Origin: Clostridia bacterium | GTDB lineage: Bacteria; Bacillota; DSM-521; Neomoorellales; Neomoorellaceae | DNA: 6,800 bases | Reading direction: 5' to 3' | Assembly: GCA_012727745.1 (NCBI GenBank) | Contig: JAAYGJ010000093.1 | Span: forward strand, 1-6,800 | Shown: one piece after another, positions 1 through 5,120 of the stretch | Layout: each line of letters opens with the position of its first letter | Numbering within the stretch: position 1 is the first letter of the stretch | Notes under the pieces: model-generated | Databases searched by the model: none | What the model was told of the DNA's origin: nothing | What the model saw: only the letters and a program-made list of their open reading frames with translations | Translations under genes and position numbers: made by a program

Positions 1-34
1 CGGCCGCTGGTGACGAAATAAGGAAAAAAGCACC

Positions 35-63
35 TTGACTTACACAAATTTTGTATATTTTAA
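35..63 (+). promoter_or_regulatory. Possible tilS promoter with overlapping imperfect palindrome
   Basis: TTGACT at 35-40 matches five of six bases of the -35 consensus. The -10 is poor: TATTTT at 56-61 gives a 15-base spacer, and TTTTAA at 58-63 gives 17. Immediately after the -35 lies an imperfect 17-base palindrome, 41-57, with arms of eight bases around T49 and one mismatch (C43/A55). That is a plausible operator position, but no regulator can be named. The gene upstream is outside the window, so tilS could equally be read from further up. Confidence 0.3.
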
Positions 64-75
64 GGGTGGAGACTT

Positions 76-1452
76 ATGCTGGACCAGGTCCGGCAGACTT
101 TGCGGCGTTATCAGCTGGTGCAAGAGGGCGATAGGGTGCTGGTAGGGGTTTCCGGCGGTCCCGATTCGCTGGCCCTGCTACATAGTTTAATGCGTTTGCA
201 AGACGAGTTTGGTTATAGCCTCCATGCTGCCCATTTAAACCATTGCCTGCGCCCTGAGGCGGCTGCTGATGCTGCCTATGTCTGCCAGCTGGTAAGAGAC
301 TGGGGTTTGCCGATTACTGTGGCCAGCCGGGACGTGGAAGCTTACCGCAGCAGGCATCGTCTGTCTCTGGAAGCAGCGGCTCGCGAAGTCCGTTACAGTT
401 TTTTAGAGGAAACGGCAACTGCAGTCAAAGCAACAAAAATCGCCGTTGGCCACCAGGCTGATGACCAGGCGGAAACAGTACTGTTAAACCTTTTGCGAGG
501 GAGTGGTCTGACGGGGCTGAAAGCTATGGTGCCCCACTGTGGCAAGCTCATCAGACCGTTGCTTTTTGTTTCCAGGGCTAAAGTAGAGGATTATTGTAGC
601 GAGCAGGGCATTATCAGCCGGGTGGATGCTACTAATACCGATCAGGTATACCGGCGCAATAAAATAAGACACCTGCTAATACCGTTACTGGCCCGGGAGT
701 TTAACCCGAAAATTGTCAATACCCTCAGCCGGACAGCGGTTATCTTGCAGGAAGAAGAAGAATTGCTGGCCGGGATGGCGCAAGATGCTTTTGAGCGGCT
801 ACTTTTAAGTCAAAGCAAAGGGTGTCTGGTACTTGACCGCCAGGAATGGCTGGCGCTGGGACAGGCCCTGCAGCGCCGGGTATTGCGCCAGGCCGCTACC
901 ATGCTGGGGATAAGAATCAATTTTGAGCAGGTTGAAGAAGCCCGGAAGACGATTAGCCAGGGAGGCGCCCAGACCTGGCCCGGGGGTATACAGCTGTGTG
1001 TCCGGGAAACAGAAATAATGTGGCAGGTGCCAGCGGCAGCCAGGGTGGTGCCCGGTGAGTATTGTTATCTCCTACAGGTTCCGGGAACAACGTTGATAGC
1101 AGAAACTGGCCAGATAATCAAGGCCGAGCTGACTGTCCCTCCGCCTACGTTCCAGGGCAGCGAAGATGAAGCCTGGCTTGACTGGGACAAGTTAGAAAAG
1201 CCGCTACTGGTGCGCAACTGGCAGCCGGGTGATCGTTTCCGGCCCCTTGGAATGACCGGAAAAAAGAAGCTGCAGGATTTCTTTACCGACTTACATCTGC
1301 CCCCGGCCAGGCGCCGCCTGTTGCCCCTGGTTGTAAGCGGCAAGGAGATAGCCTGGGTTGTGGGGCTGCGCTTGGCTGAAGATTTCAAGCTTACCGTTGC
1401 CACCCGAACGGCATTACACCTGCAATTAGAAAGAGGGACTGCTACAAATTAG
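76..1452 (+). CDS. tilS: tRNA(Ile)-lysidine synthetase TilS
   Basis: TilS attaches lysine to the wobble C34 of the CAU-anticodon tRNA-Ile, using ATP. This changes its decoding from AUG to AUA and its charging from Met to Ile; the enzyme is cytosolic and essential in most bacteria. The 458 aa are near the usual length of long-form TilS. The N-terminal PP-loop ATPase motif SGGPDS is at residues 26-31, LNHCLR at 54-59, and HQADDQAET at 126-134. The tRNA-contacting RNKIRHLLIPLL block is at 194-205. The C-terminal TilS domain shows GDRF at 385-388 and KKLQDFF at 398-404. The ATG at 76 is preceded by a GGTGGAG-type ribosome site ending four bases before it. In many Firmicutes tilS is followed by hpt and then ftsH; here ftsH follows directly after 94 bases. 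Nothing looks broken or fused. The family assignment is secure. Confidence 0.96.
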   Translation: MLDQVRQTLRRYQLVQEGDRVLVGVSGGPDSLALLHSLMRLQDEFGYSLHAAHLNHCLRPEAAADAAYVCQLVRDWGLPITVASRDVEAYRSRHRLSLEAAAREVRYSFLEETATAVKATKIAVGHQADDQAETVLLNLLRGSGLTGLKAMVPHCGKLIRPLLFVSRAKVEDYCSEQGIISRVDATNTDQVYRRNKIRHLLIPLLAREFNPKIVNTLSRTAVILQEEEELLAGMAQDAFERLLLSQSKGCLVLDRQEWLALGQALQRRVLRQAATMLGIRINFEQVEEARKTISQGGAQTWPGGIQLCVRETEIMWQVPAAARVVPGEYCYLLQVPGTTLIAETGQIIKAELTVPPPTFQGSEDEAWLDWDKLEKPLLVRNWQPGDRFRPLGMTGKKKLQDFFTDLHLPPARRRLLPLVVSGKEIAWVVGLRLAEDFKLTVATRTALHLQLERGTATN

Positions 1453-1458
1453 CTAAAA

Positions 1459-1487
1459 TTACAATCATATTTTTCCTATGCTACAAT
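1459..1487 (+). promoter_or_regulatory. Predicted ftsH promoter (extended -10)
   Basis: TGCTACAAT at 1479-1487 is an extended -10: TG, one base, then TACAAT at 1482-1487. TTACAA at 1459-1464 sits 17 bases upstream as a weak -35, with three of six consensus bases. Initiation would fall near 1494, leaving a leader of about 50 bases before the ftsH start. An own promoter fits the tilS stop lying only just upstream and the stress-responsive role of FtsH. The call rests on motif reading only. Confidence 0.45.
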
Positions 1488-1488
1488 A

Positions 1489-1511
1489 TATAGCTATAAA
1501 AGTATAGCTAT
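1489..1511 (+). repeat. Tandem pair of ATAGCTAT palindromes in the ftsH leader
   Basis: TATAGCTAT occurs at 1489-1497 and again at 1503-1511, 14 bases start to start. Each copy contains the perfect palindrome ATAGCTAT (1490-1497 and 1504-1511). The first copy overlaps the predicted transcription start and the second lies in the early leader. The position suits repressor binding sites, or a small hairpin in the RNA. The region is AT-rich, so chance is a real alternative. Confidence 0.45.
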
Positions 1512-1546
1512 GCCAAGCATGGACGGGGAAAGAGGAGGGCAACCCG

Positions 1547-3505
1547 TTGAACCGTATTTTTAAGAACCTCACTATTTATATGTTAATAGTATTGCTGGCT
1601 GTTACGGCAATAAAACTATCAACCCCAACCGAAAAACCAGTCGAAGAATGGGACTTGACCCGTTTTTACCAGGCTATAGAGCAGGAACAGGTTCGAGAAG
1701 TAACCCTGACACCCCATGGGGAGATTATTAAAATAGACGGTGTTTTGAAAAATAACGCTAAATTTACCGTTAACATACCGGCTTCTACTCCTATTACCGA
1801 ACGCTTGACAGATAAAGGAATTATTACCAAAACCCAACCGGCCCCCCAGGCGCCCTGGTGGATGGGGTTGGCTGGTAGCATATTGCCGATTTTGTTGTTG
1901 GTGGGGCTGGTCTTTTTTATGATGCAGCAAACCCAGGGTGGCGGCTCCCGGGTTATGCAATTCGGCAAGAGCCGGGCCAAATTACATACTGATGACAAAC
2001 AAAAAATCACTTTTGCAGATGTAGCTGGTGTTGACGAAGTCAAGGAAGAATTGGAAGAAGTTGTTGAGTTTCTCAAAAACCCGCGCAAATTCAACGAACT
2101 GGGGGCCAAGATACCCAAGGGCGTTCTCCTCTATGGGCCGCCGGGTACCGGCAAAACGCTGCTGGCGCGGGCAGTGGCCGGCGAAGCCGGAGTACCATTT
2201 TTTAGCATTAGCGGTTCTGACTTTGTCGAAATGTTTGTAGGGGTAGGAGCCTCTCGGGTGCGGGATCTTTTTGAACAGGCTAAAAAGAACTCCCCCTGTA
2301 TAGTTTTCATAGACGAAATTGATGCCGTTGGCCGGCAAAGGGGTGCCGGCCTTGGCGGCGGACATGATGAACGGGAGCAGACCTTAAACCAGTTACTGGT
2401 GGAAATGGATGGCTTTAGTGCTAATGAAGGTATTATTATCATTGCTGCCACAAACCGTCCTGATATTTTGGATCCTGCTCTCCTGCGTCCGGGACGTTTT
2501 GACCGCCAGATAACAGTTGATGTTCCCGATGTAAACGGCCGTAAAGAGATATTAAATGTCCACGTCAAATCTAAACCGCTGGACGATACGGTTGACCTGG
2601 ACGTCTTAGCCCGTAGAAGCCCAGGTTTTACTGGTGCTGACCTGGCCAACCTGGTCAATGAAGCAGCTTTGCTAGCAGCCCGGCGGGGCAAACGTAAGAT
2701 CAGTATGGAAGAAATGGAAGATTCCATTGAAAGGGTTATTGCCGGACCGGAGAAAAAATCCCGGGTTATTAGCGATTACGAAAAAAGGTTGGTGGCTTAT
2801 CACGAAGCCGGCCATGCGCTGCTGGGTCATTACCTGCCCCATACCGACCCTTTGCATAAAGTGTCGATCATTCCCCGGGGTCGTGCCGGCGGTTACACCT
2901 TGTTGCTGCCTAAAGAAGATCGTCGTTACATGACCAAATCCCAGATACTCGATCAGGTAGTAATGCTTTTAGGCGGCCGGGTGGCTGAAGCTCTGGTCTT
3001 GAAAGAAGTCAGTACCGGGGCCCAAAATGATCTGGAACGGGCTACCGAACTGGTGCGAAAATTAATTACTGAATTTGGCATGTCGGAAGAACTGGGGCCT
3101 TTGACTTTTGGCCGCAAACAGGAAACAGTTTTCCTGGGGCGCGATATATCCCGGGATCGCAACTATAGTGAAGCAGTAGCTTTTGCCATTGATAAAGAGG
3201 CAAGGCGCATTATCGATGAATGTTATAACCGTGCCAAAGACATGCTCCAGGAGCATATGGACGAGTTAAATTTGATTGCCACGGCGCTGATGGAGAAAGA
3301 AACTCTAGAAGCTGAAGAGTTTACTGCCATCATTGAGGCTTATAACCGGGGTGAAAGCATTCCGGAATTCTCCCACGAGAAATCCCAGGTTAATGAAACA
3401 AATGGGAGTAAAGAGGGAAGTACCAGCCCTGACAGTGGCGTCGAAAGTACTAATGCTCCCCTAATTAAATTTACTTTTTTGCAGGGTTTGAAAGGGGTAT
3501 GGTAA
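1547..3505 (+). CDS. ftsH: ATP-dependent membrane zinc metalloprotease FtsH
   Basis: FtsH is a membrane-anchored AAA+ protease that unfolds and degrades unassembled membrane proteins and short-lived cytosolic regulators as a hexamer. The 652 aa match the family length. Transmembrane segments are at about residues 8-24 and 107-126, flanking an extracytoplasmic domain. The AAA+ domain has Walker A GPPGTGKT (197-204), pore motif MFVGVG (229-234), Walker B with DE at 256-257, and a second region of homology at 301-320 ending in R317 and R320. The protease domain has zinc motif HEAGH (419-423) and probable third ligand D495. The start is TTG at 1547, with AGGAGG at 1533-1538 and eight bases of spacing; it places the first membrane helix correctly. 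The tail after about residue 606 is polar and low in complexity, then ends in a hydrophobic stretch (about 638-652) coded by DNA that also carries the ndk ribosome site. Its stop codon touches the ndk start. Confidence 0.97.
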   Translation: MNRIFKNLTIYMLIVLLAVTAIKLSTPTEKPVEEWDLTRFYQAIEQEQVREVTLTPHGEIIKIDGVLKNNAKFTVNIPASTPITERLTDKGIITKTQPAPQAPWWMGLAGSILPILLLVGLVFFMMQQTQGGGSRVMQFGKSRAKLHTDDKQKITFADVAGVDEVKEELEEVVEFLKNPRKFNELGAKIPKGVLLYGPPGTGKTLLARAVAGEAGVPFFSISGSDFVEMFVGVGASRVRDLFEQAKKNSPCIVFIDEIDAVGRQRGAGLGGGHDEREQTLNQLLVEMDGFSANEGIIIIAATNRPDILDPALLRPGRFDRQITVDVPDVNGRKEILNVHVKSKPLDDTVDLDVLARRSPGFTGADLANLVNEAALLAARRGKRKISMEEMEDSIERVIAGPEKKSRVISDYEKRLVAYHEAGHALLGHYLPHTDPLHKVSIIPRGRAGGYTLLLPKEDRRYMTKSQILDQVVMLLGGRVAEALVLKEVSTGAQNDLERATELVRKLITEFGMSEELGPLTFGRKQETVFLGRDISRDRNYSEAVAFAIDKEARRIIDECYNRAKDMLQEHMDELNLIATALMEKETLEAEEFTAIIEAYNRGESIPEFSHEKSQVNETNGSKEGSTSPDSGVESTNAPLIKFTFLQGLKGVW

Positions 3506-3922
3506 TTGGAACGCACTTTTTGCATGATTAAGCCTGAAGGAGTGCAGCGGGGGCTGATTGGTGAGATTTTAGCCAGAATTGAGCGCAGGGGATACCGTAT
3601 AGTGGCCTTAAAAATGCTGCGTTTAACTCCAGAGTTAGCGGCCAGGCATTATGCCGAGCATGAGGGCAAGCCTTTTTACCAGGACCTAATCGAGCATATC
3701 ACTTCCGGGCCGGTAGTAGCTATGGTCTTAGAAGGCCCCGGGGTAATTGCCGCTTTAAGACAGATGATGGGTAAGACTAATCCCCTGGAAGCGGCACCCG
3801 GTACTATTCGTGGCGATTATGCGATAGACCTGGGACATAACATCATTCACGGCTCTGACTCCCCGGCCAGTGCAGCGCGGGAAATAGACCTTTTCTTTAC
3901 TGCTGTAGAATTGGAAGGCTAA
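3506..3922 (+). CDS. ndk: Nucleoside diphosphate kinase
   Basis: Ndk transfers the gamma phosphate of ATP to NDPs and dNDPs through a phosphohistidine intermediate, balancing nucleotide pools in the cytosol. The 138 aa are typical of bacterial Ndk. The N-terminal MERTFCMIKPEGV (1-13) is canonical and carries K9. EAAPGTIRGD (95-104) holds nucleotide-binding R102. NIIHGSDS (112-119) carries catalytic H115. Residue 111 is His where Arg is commoner. The start is TTG at 3506, directly after the ftsH TAA at 3503-3505. The ribosome site AAGGGG (3492-3497) lies eight bases upstream, inside the last codons of ftsH. An ATG at 3499 is out of frame, and the next in-frame Met (residue 7) would cut into the family core. 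The zero-base gap indicates a bicistronic message with translational coupling to ftsH. Confidence 0.95.
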   Translation: MERTFCMIKPEGVQRGLIGEILARIERRGYRIVALKMLRLTPELAARHYAEHEGKPFYQDLIEHITSGPVVAMVLEGPGVIAALRQMMGKTNPLEAAPGTIRGDYAIDLGHNIIHGSDSPASAAREIDLFFTAVELEG

Positions 3923-3948
3923 AGCGGTGTGAGCTGCCTATTCCCCTA

Positions 3949-3999
3949 ATGCTACCAGCGCAGATAAGGCGAGGGGTTCGGGGGGTAACATCGTAGCAT
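3949..3999. other. Inverted-repeat region after ndk (non-coding)
   Basis: ATGCTAC at 3949-3955 is a perfect reverse complement of GTAGCAT at 3993-3999, giving a seven-base stem around a 37-base G-rich interior. Just outside it, CCCCT at 3943-3947 can pair with AGGGG at 3972-3976 inside it, so the two pairings compete or form a pseudoknot-like fold. There is no U-tract after the 3' arm and no match to a riboswitch class I can recall. No ORF of note lies here. It may be part of the ndk 3' untranslated region or an unrecognised structured RNA. Confidence 0.3.
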
Positions 4000-4046
4000 A
4001 AGTTGTCTCAAACGAAAATTAAAGGCGATTTCTTGCGATCGCATTG

Positions 4047-4078
4047 AGGCGAAACAGGGTCGCCTTTCATTTATGTTT
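4047..4078 (+). terminator. Probable intrinsic terminator of the ftsH-ndk unit
   Basis: AGGCGA (4047-4052) pairs with TCGCCT (4060-4065) across a seven-base loop. The stem is followed by a T-rich but interrupted run, TTCATTTATGTTT, at 4066-4078. An alternative and longer 5' arm, AAAGGCGA at 4021-4028, pairs perfectly with TCGCCTTT at 4060-4067. Position about 125 bases after ndk and before the next promoter supports termination. The interrupted T-run makes it a weak or conditional terminator. Confidence 0.5.
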
Positions 4079-4084
4079 GCAGGC

Positions 4085-4112
4085 TTTAAGCAGGCAAGCT
4101 ATAGCTTATAAT
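4085..4112 (+). promoter_or_regulatory. Predicted niaR promoter with palindromic operator candidate
   Basis: TATAAT at 4107-4112 is a perfect -10. The best -35, TTTAAG at 4085-4090 with a 16-base spacer, is weak. A perfect 12-base palindrome, AAGCTATAGCTT at 4096-4107, fills the spacer and touches the -10. Initiation would fall near 4119. A palindrome in this position is a classical repressor site and could serve NiaR autoregulation, but I cannot match it with confidence to a known NiaR operator sequence. Confidence 0.5.
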
Positions 4113-4143
4113 TGGGCCGGTTATTTTTGAAAGGGGATAATTG

Positions 4144-4653
4144 ATGAAGATAAACGAGCGCCGGCAAAAAATACTTGAGATGTTAGACAAAAATATTATT
4201 TACAAGGGCGCGGAACTAGCAAATAAACTGGGGGTCAGCCGTCAGGTAATTGTACAGGATGTAGCTGTGCTACGGGCAGCAGGGTATAATATCTTGGCTA
4301 CTCCTCAGGGCTACCTTCTACCTGGACCTGAAAAACGGTGCCAGCGCACATTCGCTTGCCAGCATGACCTGCCAGGCCTGCAGCGGGAACTGGAGATTAT
4401 TACTGATTTTGGTGGCAAAGTAGTTGATGTAGTAGTAGAGCATCCCTTTTATGGAGAAATCAGGGGCTACCTGATGATTACCTCTCGCTTCGAGGTGCAG
4501 AGGTTTATTGCTGAGTTAAAGAAAAATGATGCCCTGCCCTTATATGTCCTTACAGGCAGGGGAGTGCATCTGCATACTGTCGAGGCGGAAAGTGAGTCTA
4601 GGCTTGACAGCATCCAGCAAGCCCTGCTGGCGGCAGGCATTTTACTGGAGTAG
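4144..4653 (+). CDS. niaR: NiaR-type transcriptional repressor of NAD biosynthesis (HTH-3H)
   Basis: NiaR (YrxA in Bacillus subtilis) represses NAD synthesis and niacin uptake genes when niacin is plentiful. The 169 aa fit the family. An N-terminal winged helix-turn-helix spans about 1-60, with the recognition region GVSRQVIVQDVAVLRAAG at 30-47 and ATPQGYL (52-58) as in B. subtilis. The C-terminal 3H domain has the named histidines H74, H100 and the HLH pair H142/H144. H74, E82, H142 and H144 keep the spacing I recall for the nickel ligands of the Thermotoga maritima homologue (H79, E87, H144, H146). I chose ATG 4144 over TTG 4141: GGGG at 4133-4136 is then seven bases away instead of four. 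No NAD pathway gene is in the window, so its targets must be elsewhere. It is separated from ndk by a probable terminator and has its own promoter. Confidence 0.92.
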   Translation: MKINERRQKILEMLDKNIIYKGAELANKLGVSRQVIVQDVAVLRAAGYNILATPQGYLLPGPEKRCQRTFACQHDLPGLQRELEIITDFGGKVVDVVVEHPFYGEIRGYLMITSRFEVQRFIAELKKNDALPLYVLTGRGVHLHTVEAESESRLDSIQQALLAAGILLE

Positions 4654-4850
4654 GTTTATGTCCGTTTCAGATCCTGAAAAAGGAAGGGGCTGATAATCAA
4701 CAAAAATTTATAACATATAATTAAATATTTAACATGAATTAGCAAGGGAAAAAGGGTATAATTCATATTGTAAATATAATAAATATTGAAACTAAAGATT
4801 TTATAATTTTGGATTGGGATTATTTTTCTGGCGCGTACAGTTAGCAGGTC
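4654..4850. other. AT-rich non-coding spacer after niaR
   Basis: The first part of the niaR-fhs gap is strongly AT-rich from about 4697 to 4825. It contains several TATAAT hexamers (4757-4762, 4775-4780, 4802-4807) that low complexity alone could produce. The best-supported has ATGAAT at 4734-4739 as a poor -35. ATATTG recurs at 4765-4770 and 4783-4788. A six-base inverted repeat, TTTCAG/CTGAAA, lies at 4665-4679 just after the niaR stop, but it has no T-run behind it. I see no coding sequence here on either strand. It may be an upstream activating region or promoter cluster for fhs, or degraded DNA. Confidence 0.4.
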
Positions 4851-4906
4851 GGGGTCAGGAAAAATAGCAGCTATAAAAACAACGGTTTGAGTATAAAAGG
4901 GTTAAT

Positions 4907-4930
4907 ATGGGTTTAAGTAAGCCAAATTAA
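4907..4930 (+). other. Possible seven-residue leader ORF upstream of fhs
   Basis: An ATG at 4907 opens the seven-codon reading frame MGLSKPN, ending in TAA at 4928-4930. AAAAGGG at 4895-4901 lies five bases before it as a ribosome site. It precedes the inverted repeats at 4947-5013, as a leader peptide would precede an attenuator. No codon run hints at a sensed amino acid. A frame this short can easily arise by chance. Confidence 0.15.
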
Positions 4931-4946
4931 ATTAGGTAGCTTTATA

Positions 4947-5013
4947 GTCAGGTAATACAACTGACGGGATTATGATAGCGGAGGTGATAAAAGCAAGACT
5001 CGCCGTCAGGTTG
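4947..5013 (+). promoter_or_regulatory. Structured segment upstream of fhs with competing stems and an orphan Shine-Dalgarno
   Basis: CTGACGG at 4961-4967 pairs perfectly with CCGTCAG at 5003-5009. The stem extends by CAA (4958-4960) with TTG (5011-5013) if G5010 is bulged. The same CTGAC can instead pair with GTCAG at 4947-4951, so the two hairpins exclude each other. The 35-base loop of the larger hairpin contains GGAGGTGAT at 4980-4988, a full complement to the 16S rRNA tail. No ATG, GTG or TTG lies at a useful distance behind it; the next is TTG 5011, 22 bases on. It resembles no tetrahydrofolate, ZTP, T-box or other riboswitch core that I recognise. It precedes the best fhs promoter, so it acts as RNA only if transcription starts further upstream. 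Confidence 0.35.
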
Positions 5014-5050
5014 GTGGTTGTTAATTATACTGCCGAGAACAGCTTGGCTC

Positions 5051-5059
5051 TGTTATAAT
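5051..5059 (+). promoter_or_regulatory. Predicted fhs promoter (extended -10)
   Basis: TGTTATAAT at 5051-5059 is a perfect extended -10: TG, one base, then TATAAT at 5054-5059. The -35 position 17 bases upstream (TGCCGA, 5031-5036) is poor, as is common for extended -10 promoters. Initiation near 5066 leaves a leader of about 55 bases before the TTG start. A second candidate, TATACT at 5026-5031, also lacks a good -35. AACAG (5038-5042) and CTGTT (5050-5054) form a five-base inverted repeat overlapping the promoter. Confidence 0.5.
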
Positions 5060-5102
5060 GGATGTCTAGCAGCTAATGGAGGTTTTTAGATACAACATTT
5101 TT

Positions 5103-5110
5103 GAGAGGAG
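5103..5110 (+). promoter_or_regulatory. Ribosome binding site that sets the fhs TTG start
   Basis: GAGAGGAG at 5103-5110 lies ten bases before TTG 5121. The in-frame ATG at 5076 has no purine-rich site in front of it and is itself followed by GGAGG (5078-5082). The ATG start would add 15 residues that the Moorella enzyme, as I recall it, does not have. Confidence 0.8.
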
Positions 5111-5120
5111 TGCATCACCC

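Larger units (their letters stand above)
4865..5075. repeat. Two copies of TAGCAGCTA flanking the fhs leader region
   Basis: TAGCAGCTA occurs at 4865-4873 and at 5067-5075, with 193 bases between the copies. Each copy is itself an inverted repeat, TAGC-A-GCTA. The second copy lies at the predicted fhs transcription start. Paired operators with DNA looping would fit this arrangement; two chance copies of a nine-base word are also possible. Confidence 0.3.

Noticed and set aside
2131..2727. Long open frame on the minus strand within ftsH (198 codons)
   Set aside because: It lies wholly opposite the conserved AAA+ core of ftsH, has no ribosome site I can support and no family-like motif, so it is a shadow of the real gene.
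3971..3990. GGTTCG resembling a tRNA T-arm after ndk
   Set aside because: It is followed by a G-run and not by the conserved RANNCC; no acceptor stem, anticodon arm or CCA-proximal pairing could be built around it.
4034..4043. GCGATCGC as a cyanobacterial HIP1-type repeat
   Set aside because: It is a single copy in this window, and every gene here is of Firmicutes type, so the word is coincidental as far as HIP1 is concerned.
4665..4679. TTTCAG/CTGAAA hairpin as a niaR terminator
   Set aside because: The stem is short and is followed by purines (AAGGAAGGGG), with no T-run, so it does not fit an intrinsic terminator.
4829..4846. Sigma-54-like promoter, TGGCGCG followed by TTAGCA, before fhs
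   Set aside because: The GG and GC elements are 14 bases apart instead of 12, and the -12 element reads TTAGC instead of TTGC.
5076..5120. ATG at 5076 as the fhs start
   Set aside because: There is no ribosome site in front of it, it adds 15 residues not expected for the family, and TTG 5121 has GAGAGGAG upstream and gives the known residue numbering.
4654..5120. A known riboswitch (tetrahydrofolate, ZTP, T-box, cobalamin) controlling fhs
   Set aside because: I looked for the conserved core words of these classes and found none; the inverted repeats present do not match their layouts.
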